Made by a program: the position numbers and the translations under genes | Shown: piece after piece, positions 1 through 8,832 of the stretch | Layout of the letters: every line of letters starts with the position of its first letter | Position numbering within the stretch: position 1 is the stretch's first letter | Virus record (IMG/VR): IMGVR_UViG_3300042474_001335 | Location: 1 to 22,885 of that record | From: a virus | Direction: 5' to 3' (one strand) | Length of the DNA stretch: 22,885 bases | The notes under the pieces: generated by a model | Seen by the model: the letters and a program-made list of their open reading frames with translations, nothing else | What the model was told of the DNA's origin: nothing | The model's database searches: none

Positions 1-3000
1 CAGAAAGCGTCCGTATCACTTCTGCTGGTAATGTTGGTATTGGTACAACGAGTCCTGGTTCAAAACTTGATGTAAAAGGAACACTTCGTTTATCTGGATC
101 CAATACTGGTTATGTAGGAATCACGACCGCTGCGGATGCAGGATCAACAACATATACATTACCTTCTACTGATGGCACTAATGGCTATGTTTTATCTACA
201 AACGGTTCAGGAACATTAAGTTGGGTATCGGCAGCTGGAGCTTCAAGTTATTGGGTTCAAACTGGAAATGATATTTACTATACCACTGGTAGCGTTGGAA
301 TCGGTACAACATCGCCTGCTGCGAAAATGCATGTTGAAGACGGAGATATTATTTTAGGTAATTGGGGAACATATCCTGGTAGTGGAGGTTCTTCAAATAG
401 CACCAGCTCAACAACTGGTAAAATAAAATTTGCATTAACATACAATGATACTACCTATGATCCAGCAATAGAATTATTTAGAAGAAATGATTGGTCAGCA
501 AGTATAGGAATACTTCCTAACAAATTTGTTCTAGCATCTGGACACAGTTTTAGTTTTAGAACCGGAGCCACTAATGCGAGTCCGGGAGGCACTGAAAGAA
601 TAGTTATTGGTAATGATGGTGGTATGTCTTTCGGGACAGGTGTTATAGACAATAAAATTTATTTGTATGATAACAGTACAGACAAATATGGTTTTGGTGT
701 TAGATCAAGTCAATTTTTGATTTATAGTGGAGCACAAGGGGATCCAACTGGAGGTATAACTTTTGGTAAATTTGATGGCACAACATTCACAGAATCGGTA
801 AGAATTACAAATTCTGGTAATGTTGGTATTGGTACGACAACATTACAGAATGACACTGGTTATAAAACCCTTTCTATCAGCGGCAGCACTGGTGGACAGA
901 TAGCTTTACAAAATGCAGGAACAACTAGAGCCTGGATATATCATAACTCCACTGATCTTTATATGACCAATATCTCTAATGGTCCATTAGTTCTAGGAAC
1001 AAATAACGGCGAACGAATGAGGATCACTGGTGCTGGTGATGTTGGCATTGGAACGAATGCTCCGTCTTTGACAGGTCTTGCAATCTTGTCTGGTGGGCAA
1101 GGCAAAGGTGTGTTGGTAGCGCGAAATGCGACCGGCTCTCCTACCTCCGGGCAATCACTTGGTTCGTATGCTTTTAAAGGCATAATGGATGGGGTTAATT
1201 CGAATGTCGCTGCGGAAGCAATGATTGAAGCGGTTGCAGCGGAAAATCAATCTGGCTTTACGGCAGCGACTAATCTGCTGTTTTATACAAAGCCAAGCGG
1301 AACGGGTCCGGGGTCATCGCCAACATTACGCATGACCCTCGACTCCTCCGGCAACCTCGGGATTGGGACGAGTTCGCCGGCAGGCGTTTTGAACATTAAA
1401 ACCAGCAACGGTCAGTTTCTAGTGCAAAACGGCACTTCCGCCGCTCAGATGCGGATTAGTGCGTTTAACAATGCTGGGAACGCTAATGCAGCGTTGATCT
1501 TTGAAGGCTATGCAATTGAATACGGTAGGTTCGACGCCTCCGGCAACCTCGGCATTGGGACGACTTCGCCGGGGGCAAAGTTAGAAGTTGCGGTAAGCGG
1601 TTCAAGCCAACAGCTTCGATTGGTGTCAACAGGAAATTCTATATTCCGCACTCGATGGATTGACGCCACTGCTGGCTTTGCACTGGAGTCAAACGACACC
1701 ACTGAAACTGCGTACTACCCGTTTACGCTTACAGGGTCGGTTTTTCGTTTTAATACAGGAGCCGGCAACCTTGCAGCCACCCTCGACTCCTCCGGCAACC
1801 TCGGGATTGGGACGAGTTCGCCTGTTGGAAAGTTACAGGTATCAGGCGCTAACGATTCTAGAGTAGCACTAATTAATGGAGCGACAAAAGGCGTTCGTTT
1901 TAATATCGGTTCTTCTGGGTCATCCATTGAGGGGGTTGACAATACTGGTGCTGCGTCATTTCAGCCACTAACAATTGGCGGTTCAACTATAACCTTTTCT
2001 ATTTCTGGTGGCGATAAGGCATTGCTCGACTCCTCCGGCAACCTCGGTCTGGGGGTGACGCCTAAAACAGATTGGTCAACTGACTACAAGGCAATGCAGT
2101 TTGGAGCGTCAGGCGCTCTTTCCAGTCTTACATCGACCTCTCTAAACTTTACGGTTCTAGCAACCAATCAATACATCAATAGTGCCGGAACTTCCAAGTT
2201 TATCAACGACGGTTACGCCCCGAGATACCTGCTTCGTGGAGACACGGGCGAGCACTATTGGTACACAACCAATACCAGCACAGCAGGTCAGAATGTTACC
2301 AACACCCAAGCAATGACGCTGGATGCTAGTGGGAATTTGGGGGTGGGGACGACATTACAAAACGAACGGCTGAGACTTAACAGTTCTAGTAATAGTCAAG
2401 CGAGAATGAGCATATCGTATGCAGACAGTACGATTGCTTTTTTCGGCAGCTATTCTGGAATTGTTGGTTCTGGGAACGCAACTGATGTAATGTTGTCTGC
2501 AACTAATGTATTGGCTTTTGGAGCAGGAGGAACCACCGAACGCGCCCGTATCACCAGCGGTGGGGATTTGTTGGTGGGGGCTACTTCTGTTCCTTCCCCT
2601 GTCGCTAACTACAGGTCGCTTGTCGTTGGTGGCAGTACTGGCGGCATCGTAGATATTGGCACAACCAGCACATCGTATGGTCGCGTATCCGCAGACTCGG
2701 TGGGCTTGAATGTCGAATCGCTCGGTGCTACTACGACTATTTTCAGAACCGACGCCACCGAACGCGCCCGTATCACCAGCGGTGGGTTCTTTGGTATTGG
2801 AACAACGAGTCCTACCAAGCGTCTTGAGGTTAAAGGCACAACTACTGGTTCGGCTATTCGTGCAAGTGTTACTGACGGTCAAGGATCTTCGAGTTTTGGT
2901 TACGGTTTTTATATTGATAATACTCAACATGAAATAGCACAAATACTTGGAAATTATGTTTCTTCTGCTAGTTCCGGTTATGGTGGTCTTACATTTAATG

Positions 3001-5147
3001 TTGCGAATAATGGTTTATTCTCAGCAATGACTATAGAGTATACTGGTAAAGTAGGTATAGGAACTACATTACCATCAACTAAATTACACATAAGTGGCGA
3101 TAGTGTTGCGAATGAAGGATTATTGAAAGTAGAGAATATCTATGCATCGGGTAACACATATTATCCAACTGCTAGGTTTATAAACACTAGAGGTAATCAT
3201 AGTTATGGAGTTGTAGCAGAATTTATAACAAATACAGCAGCAGATACCGATAGACCAAGTATTTTATTTTATGGTGCACAAGCAGCACACAGTTGGCAAG
3301 TCGGAATGGGACAAGCTAACACCAACGATTTTCATATTGGATATAGAGCTTCAAATACTCCAAGTAGTTTTAGTGCTTGGCCAACATCATACTTAACTGT
3401 CTTAACAGGAGGAAATGTTGGTATTGGAACAACGAGTCCTTCTGAAAAACTTCAAGTAAACGGTAATATTAAAATTCCAACTGGAGGTGTACTTTATGTA
3501 GAAAATCCAGCAGGAGGTAGATTAGGTTATTTAACAACCAATTCTACTGGAACATTATTATCAGCACATAATGATGCTGGCGAACCTCTTCTATTAAGTG
3601 CCCCGGCATCTACGGCATATATGAGTTTCTCTATTGCAGGATCAGAACGTGCCCGTATCACAAGTGGTGGTAATGTAGGTATTGGAAGTTCGACTCCACA
3701 ATACAAATTGGATGTTAATAGTGGATTAAACTCTAATTCATTTTCTGCAAGTTTTGGTTCAACTCACGGTATCGGAGTTTGGTCTGGTATACATTTTGGT
3801 TATTTGGAAACAGGAAACACTAATTATAGAAAATCCGCTTTAATCTTTGAAAGACAGGATAACGCAGCCCGAGGAAAAATTCATATTCTTAATAACGGTG
3901 CTGATAGCGGTGCCAGTGCAACATTAGCAGATGCGAGATTGACCATATTATATGACGGCAAGATCGGTATAGCAACAACATCACCTTCCGAAACTTTACA
4001 TGTTTCTGGTACAATAAGAGTTGATGGCACTACTAATGGTATAAGAATCTTTCAAAATGGAAGTAATTCGACTAATAGTCATTTATATTTGGCGAATGCT
4101 GCAAATGATAGAGCATACAATTGGCAATTAAATTCCACTGGTTCCGGATTAGATTTTTGGGCTTATGGTGGTTCTGCTTGGATGCGTCATCATACATTTT
4201 TAGCGAATGGTGATGTTGGAATTGGAACGACAAGTCCGTCATCAAGATTGCATTTATATAACACATCAGGAGATGTTGAACTTCGAATGACTGCTGATAG
4301 TTCATATGATCCCATCTTTAGGATGACTGGTGAAAATAATGGAACAAGTGAAGGATTTACGATATCATATGATAATAGTGTTGGTGATGTTTATTTCAAT
4401 AGTATATACGGTGTTTCAACATATGCATATCATTTTCAGAAAGGAGCTTGGGGCAGTGGAACATCATTAATGGTTATACAAAATGATGGAAAAATTGGTA
4501 TTGGAACAGCTTCTCCAGGTAAAAAACTAACTATTTCAAGAGCATCTGAAACAACATCAGAACAATTAGAATTAAGAAGTGAAGGTGGCATTTCAACAGG
4601 AAATTATGATGGTATTGTTTGGACTCAAGGTGCATCAGGAGGAACTACACTAGCTTCTATCAGAGTTGCATACAATAGTTCTGGTACTCCAGATATGGTG
4701 TTTAATTTAAGAAACGACAACAATGTCATTTTCTTAAAAAATGGTGGTAATGTTGGTATAGGAACTAATAATCCAGGATATAAGCTGGAAGTTAACGGCT
4801 CTTTCGCTGCAACAACAAAATCGTTCGTTATAGATCATCCAACAAAAGAAGGAATGAAGTTACGATATGGTTCATTAGAAGGACCAGAGAATGGTGTATA
4901 TATTCGTGGAAGATTAAAAAATAATAATACAATAGAACTTCCAGAATATTGGACTAAACTTGTAGATGCTGATACAATAACAGTTCAATTAACACCGATT
5001 GGAAAAAATCAAGAACTATATGTGGAAGATATATTAAATAATAAAGTAATTATCGCAGGATCAGAAAACATTAATTGTTTTTATATGATATTAGCTGAAC
5101 GAATCGATGTAGAAAAATTAACCGTAGAATATAAAGAGGAAAATTAA
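1..5147 (+). CDS. Giant repeat-built tail fibre protein, 5' partial
   Basis: The frame is open from the first full codon at position 3, so the true start lies upstream; 1714 residues are visible. At least 18 copies of a G-x-(V/L/I)-GIGT-(T/S)-(S)-P motif recur every 60-120 residues, usually followed by a K/R-L-x-V type strand (for example near 33, 292, 817, 1037, 1350, 1541, 1792, 2784, 3045, 3412, 4210 and 4744). Several are preceded by ERARITSGG. Such repeats are known from trimeric, beta-rich phage fibres. The last ~110 residues form a separate domain with KSFVIDHP and SLEGPENGVYIRGR, a C-terminal module common in phage fibres; it is not peptidase S74. The middle, about 1020-2880, is much GC-richer than the rest. 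The likely role is host receptor binding as a long fibre; which fibre position it fills cannot be told. Confidence 0.85.
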   Translation, partial: ESVRITSAGNVGIGTTSPGSKLDVKGTLRLSGSNTGYVGITTAADAGSTTYTLPSTDGTNGYVLSTNGSGTLSWVSAAGASSYWVQTGNDIYYTTGSVGIGTTSPAAKMHVEDGDIILGNWGTYPGSGGSSNSTSSTTGKIKFALTYNDTTYDPAIELFRRNDWSASIGILPNKFVLASGHSFSFRTGATNASPGGTERIVIGNDGGMSFGTGVIDNKIYLYDNSTDKYGFGVRSSQFLIYSGAQGDPTGGITFGKFDGTTFTESVRITNSGNVGIGTTTLQNDTGYKTLSISGSTGGQIALQNAGTTRAWIYHNSTDLYMTNISNGPLVLGTNNGERMRITGAGDVGIGTNAPSLTGLAILSGGQGKGVLVARNATGSPTSGQSLGSYAFKGIMDGVNSNVAAEAMIEAVAAENQSGFTAATNLLFYTKPSGTGPGSSPTLRMTLDSSGNLGIGTSSPAGVLNIKTSNGQFLVQNGTSAAQMRISAFNNAGNANAALIFEGYAIEYGRFDASGNLGIGTTSPGAKLEVAVSGSSQQLRLVSTGNSIFRTRWIDATAGFALESNDTTETAYYPFTLTGSVFRFNTGAGNLAATLDSSGNLGIGTSSPVGKLQVSGANDSRVALINGATKGVRFNIGSSGSSIEGVDNTGAASFQPLTIGGSTITFSISGGDKALLDSSGNLGLGVTPKTDWSTDYKAMQFGASGALSSLTSTSLNFTVLATNQYINSAGTSKFINDGYAPRYLLRGDTGEHYWYTTNTSTAGQNVTNTQAMTLDASGNLGVGTTLQNERLRLNSSSNSQARMSISYADSTIAFFGSYSGIVGSGNATDVMLSATNVLAFGAGGTTERARITSGGDLLVGATSVPSPVANYRSLVVGGSTGGIVDIGTTSTSYGRVSADSVGLNVESLGATTTIFRTDATERARITSGGFFGIGTTSPTKRLEVKGTTTGSAIRASVTDGQGSSSFGYGFYIDNTQHEIAQILGNYVSSASSGYGGLTFNVANNGLFSAMTIEYTGKVGIGTTLPSTKLHISGDSVANEGLLKVENIYASGNTYYPTARFINTRGNHSYGVVAEFITNTAADTDRPSILFYGAQAAHSWQVGMGQANTNDFHIGYRASNTPSSFSAWPTSYLTVLTGGNVGIGTTSPSEKLQVNGNIKIPTGGVLYVENPAGGRLGYLTTNSTGTLLSAHNDAGEPLLLSAPASTAYMSFSIAGSERARITSGGNVGIGSSTPQYKLDVNSGLNSNSFSASFGSTHGIGVWSGIHFGYLETGNTNYRKSALIFERQDNAARGKIHILNNGADSGASATLADARLTILYDGKIGIATTSPSETLHVSGTIRVDGTTNGIRIFQNGSNSTNSHLYLANAANDRAYNWQLNSTGSGLDFWAYGGSAWMRHHTFLANGDVGIGTTSPSSRLHLYNTSGDVELRMTADSSYDPIFRMTGENNGTSEGFTISYDNSVGDVYFNSIYGVSTYAYHFQKGAWGSGTSLMVIQNDGKIGIGTASPGKKLTISRASETTSEQLELRSEGGISTGNYDGIVWTQGASGGTTLASIRVAYNSSGTPDMVFNLRNDNNVIFLKNGGNVGIGTNNPGYKLEVNGSFAATTKSFVIDHPTKEGMKLRYGSLEGPENGVYIRGRLKNNNTIELPEYWTKLVDADTITVQLTPIGKNQELYVEDILNNKVIIAGSENINCFYMILAERIDVEKLTVEYKEEN
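1335..1378 (+). repeat. 44-bp direct repeat, copy 1
   Basis: This stretch is identical to 1779-1822, 444 bases (148 codons) downstream and in the same frame. It encodes TLDSSGNLGIGTSSP. Partial copies lie near 1532-1570 and at 2025-2047. The identity at the nucleotide level, including synonymous sites, points to recent duplication or recombination within the GC-rich segment. Confidence 0.9.
1779..1822 (+). repeat. 44-bp direct repeat, copy 2
   Basis: This is the second exact copy of the 44-bp unit at 1335-1378. The bases just outside differ on both sides, so the repeat ends are real. Confidence 0.9.
2533..2564 (+). repeat. 32-bp direct repeat, copy 1 (TERARITSGG unit)
   Basis: This stretch is identical to 2755-2786, 222 bases (74 codons) away and in frame. 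It encodes the TERARITSGG lead-in to a GIGT-type motif. A diverged, AT-richer version encoding SERARITSGG occurs near 3645-3671. Confidence 0.9.
2755..2786 (+). repeat. 32-bp direct repeat, copy 2 (TERARITSGG unit)
   Basis: This is the second exact copy of 2533-2564. It lies just before the right edge of the GC-rich segment. It is followed by a 23-bp stretch (2791-2813) that recurs exactly at 3418-3440 in the AT-rich part of the gene. Confidence 0.9.
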
Positions 5148-5492
5148 ATGATCGAATATAAATGGTATGTTTCAAATTTAGAAGTTAGACCTTTGCTCGA
5201 AGGAAAAGAGAATGTAGTCCATACTGTTCACTGGAGAGTAAGAGGAGAAGAGACTGTAAATAATAAGACTTATGTGGCTGATATGTATGGGGCATTATCA
5301 GTAGAGCTTAATGCTGAAGGAGATTTCATCGAATTCGCAGATTTGACAGAAGAAGATGTTGTTGCATGGGTCAAAGCTCATCAGGATGTTGAATCTTGTG
5401 AAAACTCTATTGCAACACAAATAGAATTACAAAAAAATCCTGTAAGTATTTCTCCTCCACTTCCATGGAACATTCAAAACACTGATGTTTAA
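5148..5492 (+). CDS. Small fibre-associated protein (paralogue of the 15760 gene)
   Basis: This 114-residue protein starts directly after the fibre stop codon, with a good ribosome site (AAAGAGGA, 5133-5140) seven bases upstream, so it is probably co-translated with the fibre. It shares a pattern with the gene at 15760-16098: an N-terminal (I)EYxW strand, a middle F-(I/E)-x-F-x-x-LTEE motif followed by a V-x-x-W-(I/V)-K helix, and a C-terminal tail with NPxxxxPPxPW or NPPxxxxFPW. Related small proteins occur beside tail genes in marine T4-like phages. Its function is unknown; a small virion subunit or a fibre assembly helper are both possible. There is no signal peptide or membrane segment. 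Confidence 0.8.
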   Translation: MIEYKWYVSNLEVRPLLEGKENVVHTVHWRVRGEETVNNKTYVADMYGALSVELNAEGDFIEFADLTEEDVVAWVKAHQDVESCENSIATQIELQKNPVSISPPLPWNIQNTDV

Positions 5493-5514
5493 ATGGATAA
5501 TCGTCAATTAAAAA

Positions 5515-6048
5515 ATGAGTATATCTTACGGACCAAAATGGAACATTGTTGAGTCATATAATGCCACGGTCACAACTCCTAATCCTTTATTAAAAATATC
5601 CATAAGTTCTGGAGGTGGTGATATAGGAGGAACTTGGGATCACACAATTTCCTCTAGGGGCACACAATTGTATTATGGTTCCATAATCAGGTCTTATGTA
5701 GCCAGCACTTATAGAATGAATTCTGCAACTGGTGTTTTTGCTAATATTGCCAGTACGAGATTGGATGTATATGGAAGCACTACTGATGCTGCTGCTATGA
5801 ACACGTTTTTAACGAATGTGGTTTCAGGCGATCTTCTAGTGATAACCACTTGGGATGAACCTAACAATAATAAAAATTATTTTAGTCAAAATTTGATTGA
5901 TAATTTCGGTAGTAGATTAATCGGAAACAGTTGGGAATTCAGATCGGAATATTTATTAGTTGCGGTTAAAGGTAAAAAATTGCCCATCTATGAACGATAT
6001 GGTGCACGATATCAACAATCAATTTCTGCAACCTTGTGGCTAAGTTAA
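5515..6048 (+). CDS. GG/ILEI-domain virion protein (hinge-like)
   Basis: This 177-residue protein matches the GG (ILEI) domain pattern. It has a glycine-rich entry (GGGDIGGTWD, from about residue 33), a strand ending in LDVYGS (84-88), a helix AAAMNTFL, then GDLLVITTWDEP (105-116), NLIDNFGSRLI, and a last strand with W-x-F-R-S-E-Y-LLVAVKG. The GG domain is known from phage long-tail-fibre apparatus proteins, including T4 gp35, and from animal FAM3 and POMGnT1 proteins. A part in the fibre hinge or in sugar binding is inferred. The start at 5515 has a weak ribosome site; an ATG at 5493 in another frame gives only a 19-codon reading. The call rests on visual motif recognition. Confidence 0.7.
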   Translation: MSISYGPKWNIVESYNATVTTPNPLLKISISSGGGDIGGTWDHTISSRGTQLYYGSIIRSYVASTYRMNSATGVFANIASTRLDVYGSTTDAAAMNTFLTNVVSGDLLVITTWDEPNNNKNYFSQNLIDNFGSRLIGNSWEFRSEYLLVAVKGKKLPIYERYGARYQQSISATLWLS

Positions 6049-6049
6049 A

Positions 6050-7255
6050 ATGTCAATCAATCATTCATCACAAATAACAACAAATGGTTTGGTGTTTTAC
6101 TATGATATGAAAAACTATAAATCATTTTGGGGTGAACCAACGACGAATCTTAGTTATAATAATGGACAAGGTGGAAGTGAATATCTTGCAGCATCATATA
6201 CATGGACAAATAGTGGAACTTGGACATTGATCACTGATGAAACAGATGTGTCTCCTCCTGCAATTTCATATTCACAATATTTACCAAAAAATCTGAGAAT
6301 TATTAGTGGAATGACTCTAACGGTAGGAAGTCAACATTTTGGTTGTGGATTCACTACAATAAGTCCCAGTACACAATACACATTTTCGGTATGGTTTATG
6401 CAAAATCGTGCGGGATGTAGTGCTCCATATTTAAGAACAAATGTTAATAATAACTCACTAGGAAATTTTGCATACAATGGAAATACAGATTCTAGTACAT
6501 GGCCTGTAAATCAATGGATTAGAATATCTTGTACTGGCACTACACAAGCAAACGAAAATGGATTATATTTAAGTAATTATATTGGTTATAGCATTGGCGA
6601 CAAGATTTGGTATTATGGGCATCAACTTGAAGCGAAATCGTATCCCACATCTCTAGTCGCTGGAACAAGATCGAATACTCAGGCAATACTAGATTTAACT
6701 AATAATAACACAATTACTGCGACTAGTTTAACGTATGTCAGTGACAGCACTTTTAGTTTTAACGGCAGTAGTGGAAATATTACTAGTTCTTCTTTTACAG
6801 GACATCAAACTATCTCCGGGACAATAATGGGATGGGCATATCCAACTTCTACAAGTGGAGATTTGTACCTTGTGGCCGCAGGCGGAACTAATACCTACGG
6901 AGCTAGTCGTGCAATTAGAATTAATTCAGGATCTTGGTGCGCTGTGAATTATGGAAGCTCTACTGAAGATTGGAACGGAATCGTTGGTGCAATTATAAAC
7001 ACCTGGCAACACATCGCTTATGTATGGAGCGGAACAACAATTAGATTTTATTTCAATGGTGTCGAGTATACTAATACACGATCCGGAATGGTTATTCCAT
7101 TAGGATCCGTACTAACTATTGGAGCCACAGCATGGTCTCCAGTTTACGGGTATTTCCCTGGGAAAATAAACTCAATACAAGCATATAGTCGAGCACTATC
7201 ATCTCCCGAAGTTTTACAAAATTTTAATGCACAAAGAGGAATTTACGGAATATGA
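6050..7255 (+). CDS. LamG/concanavalin-like lectin-fold protein
   Basis: The 401-residue protein opens with ITTNGLVFYYDMKNYKSF, a lead-in common in phage LamG-like proteins. A first beta-sandwich follows at about 60-205 (YTFSVWF near 108, then HQLEAKSYPTSLV). A second, LamG-like jelly-roll covers about 250-395, with GTIMGWAYP, NTWQHIAYVW, IRFYFNGVEY, LTIGA and PGKINSIQAYSRALS. The fold is typical of carbohydrate-binding virion proteins, so surface-glycan binding is inferred. It starts one base after the previous stop, without a clear ribosome site, suggesting coupling to the gene before it. It resembles the product of 7462-8796 in layout. No catalytic residues are evident, so a glycosidase is not claimed. 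Confidence 0.75.
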   Translation: MSINHSSQITTNGLVFYYDMKNYKSFWGEPTTNLSYNNGQGGSEYLAASYTWTNSGTWTLITDETDVSPPAISYSQYLPKNLRIISGMTLTVGSQHFGCGFTTISPSTQYTFSVWFMQNRAGCSAPYLRTNVNNNSLGNFAYNGNTDSSTWPVNQWIRISCTGTTQANENGLYLSNYIGYSIGDKIWYYGHQLEAKSYPTSLVAGTRSNTQAILDLTNNNTITATSLTYVSDSTFSFNGSSGNITSSSFTGHQTISGTIMGWAYPTSTSGDLYLVAAGGTNTYGASRAIRINSGSWCAVNYGSSTEDWNGIVGAIINTWQHIAYVWSGTTIRFYFNGVEYTNTRSGMVIPLGSVLTIGATAWSPVYGYFPGKINSIQAYSRALSSPEVLQNFNAQRGIYGI

Positions 7256-7452
7256 TATATCAAATTTATTCTAAAGATTTATCTAAAGTTGTTAGTCGAA
7301 ATGGCAGCATATTAATTATTTCTGCTGATTCATCACAAGCATTAGTCAAAGATATAACAAATTTTGAGGATATAGAAATTATAGATGAGCATGAGGACAC
7401 TTTACATTTATTATCCGATAGTTTTTGGATACAACCTTGTACCAATTGCTAA
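7252..7452 (+). CDS. Hypothetical 66-residue protein
   Basis: This short gene overlaps the end of the lectin-fold gene by the ATGA arrangement, which favours real coupled translation. The sequence is acidic in its second half (DITNFEDIEIIDEHEDTL) and ends in CTNC. No family is recognised, and there is no membrane segment or signal peptide. It sits between the two lectin-fold genes, so a small partner or chaperone is possible but unsupported. The CTNC end could bind a metal or form a disulphide; this is speculation. Confidence 0.6.
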   Translation: MIYQIYSKDLSKVVSRNGSILIISADSSQALVKDITNFEDIEIIDEHEDTLHLLSDSFWIQPCTNC

Positions 7453-7461
7453 GGAAATAAA

Positions 7462-8796
7462 ATGGGTGTTTCTGTTGGTCCAAATATAATCACAAATGGT
7501 TTAATATCCACTATTGATCCTAACAATAGAAAGTCAACTATTTGGGCAGCACCTAAAGGTCTTATCAATACTGATGCATGGGCATCCGGGCAAACTAGTA
7601 GTGTTTCTGGTTACAGTGCGAATGAGACAACAAGCACAGAAAACGCCAGAGTCGCTGCGACAGATCCTTGGGGTGATACTTCTGTCGTTTGGGAATCCAG
7701 GGCTTCTGGTGATGGCAACGGTGATGGTGGTTGGAATACAGACTACTATAATGTAGATAGAACAAAGCTGTACCGTTTTTCAGTATGGATGCGTAGAACA
7801 TCATCAACAGCAGGTGGAACATTTTATTTTGGATTATATGGAACAGGTGGAACTTGGGGAGTTGCTCGATTAGATAATGGAACAATTGAAGGTAATCCCT
7901 ATTGGGAATGTGCTGGCACTGGTGCATATACTCAAAACCAATGGTACCTATACATAGGGCATTGTTATCCATATGGAACAACCTATACTGGAAGACACCC
8001 CGATTCCGGCTATTATCTTCCTAGTGGTACAAAATATAGTTGGGGAGGATGTAATATAGGTAATGATGTTAAAATGTTATCGGACACAACACAACTTTTA
8101 CATAGAACATATCATTATTATTGTGGCGATAATACAACAAGACTTCAGTTTGCATATCCGAGAATAGACTTATGTGATGGCAATGAACCTAGTTTACAGG
8201 AGTTATTAAATGGAAGATCGAAAACAATAAAAAATTTAATTGGTTCTACATATCATTTCACAATGGGTAGACAAGGCGTTGATGTTAAAAATTCTTCAAC
8301 ATCTATAATTCCAAAAATTTATGCTTCCGATGGAACGTCTTCCACCGTTATGACTTCTTCAGATTTTAATCTTTCTTCTTCCACATATACAATTATAGGT
8401 ATATCTCGTTATGCAGGAGGAGCAAGTCAAAGAATTATATCTGGATTAAGTAATAATTGGTTGATGGGACATTGGGGAGGCACTACAGAAAATCATTACG
8501 CTGAAGGTTGGGTTTCTTCTGTTTCTGCGGGTCCAGGTGATAATAATTGGAGAGTATACGCTGCAACATGGAATGCATCAACAGATTCAGCATCTCTTTT
8601 TGTGAATGGCGTAAGAACCGCAGGACCTAATACTGCAGCAAGCGCAGGTCCAAATAATTTTTCTATAGGGGCCCAGCAAGCCATTTATGAACTTACGAAT
8701 GGTGAGTTTGCTTGTTTGTATGTTTACAATAGAGTATTAACAGATGAGGAAATCGTTCAGATGTATAATGCTTTACGATACAAATATAATCTATAA
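7462..8796 (+). CDS. LamG/concanavalin-like lectin-fold protein, second copy
   Basis: The 444-residue protein begins with ITNGLISTIDPNNRKS, matching the lead-in of the gene at 6050. A first jelly-roll-like region lies at about 60-250, with YRFSVWMRR near 105, GTGAYTQNQWYLYIGH, and TRLQFAYPRIDLCDG. A C-terminal LamG-like domain follows at about 310-440, with WRVYAATWN, ASLFVNGVR, NFSIGAQQ and ACLYVYNRVLTDEEI, ending in a short helix. The ribosome site AAGGA (7453-7457) is well placed. It probably binds a glycan at the cell surface as a fibre tip or decoration. It differs much from the 6050 product in the middle, as expected for host-range proteins. Confidence 0.75.
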   Translation: MGVSVGPNIITNGLISTIDPNNRKSTIWAAPKGLINTDAWASGQTSSVSGYSANETTSTENARVAATDPWGDTSVVWESRASGDGNGDGGWNTDYYNVDRTKLYRFSVWMRRTSSTAGGTFYFGLYGTGGTWGVARLDNGTIEGNPYWECAGTGAYTQNQWYLYIGHCYPYGTTYTGRHPDSGYYLPSGTKYSWGGCNIGNDVKMLSDTTQLLHRTYHYYCGDNTTRLQFAYPRIDLCDGNEPSLQELLNGRSKTIKNLIGSTYHFTMGRQGVDVKNSSTSIIPKIYASDGTSSTVMTSSDFNLSSSTYTIIGISRYAGGASQRIISGLSNNWLMGHWGGTTENHYAEGWVSSVSAGPGDNNWRVYAATWNASTDSASLFVNGVRTAGPNTAASAGPNNFSIGAQQAIYELTNGEFACLYVYNRVLTDEEIVQMYNALRYKYNL

Positions 8797-8801
8797 TTTA
8801 A

Positions 8802-8809
8802 AATAAATA
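8802..8809 (+). promoter_or_regulatory. Candidate T4-type late promoter (7/8)
   Basis: AATAAATA differs from the T4 late consensus TATAAATA at the first base. It lies in the 36-base gap before the tandem propeller-like genes, 23 bases upstream of the first start codon, as expected for a late leader. The call is weak because the gap is very AT-rich. Confidence 0.4.
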
Positions 8810-8832
8810 TATTATCTTAAAGAGATTAATTA

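Larger units (their letters stand above)
1020..2880 (+). other. GC-rich mosaic segment inside the fibre gene
   Basis: Hand counts on 60-base lines give 22/60 G+C at 961-1020, then 31/60 at 1021-1080, 34/60 at 1081-1140, 37/60 at 1321-1380 and 32/60 at 2221-2280, falling to 19/60 at 2881-2940. Codon use changes too: GGC, CTC and TCC replace the GGT, TTA and TCA used on either side. The frame is kept throughout. Both edges fall near GIGT motifs (about 1037 and 2784), the natural places for in-frame exchange. The likely reading is recent replacement or insertion of fibre repeats from a phage with a higher-GC genome. Confidence 0.7.

Noticed and set aside
2355-2942. 195-codon open frame on the minus strand
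   Set aside because: It lies wholly inside the fibre gene over the GC-rich repeat segment, has a composition typical of a shadow frame, and no promoter or ribosome site supports it.
1-5147. CRISPR-like spaced repeats in the fibre gene
   Set aside because: The repeats are coding, in frame, unequal in spacing and encode the GIGT fibre motif; no cas genes are present.
5493-5552. 19-codon reading frame starting right after the 5148 gene
   Set aside because: It has no ribosome site of its own, overlaps the GG-domain gene in another frame and has no recognisable product; a role in coupling is possible but unsupported.
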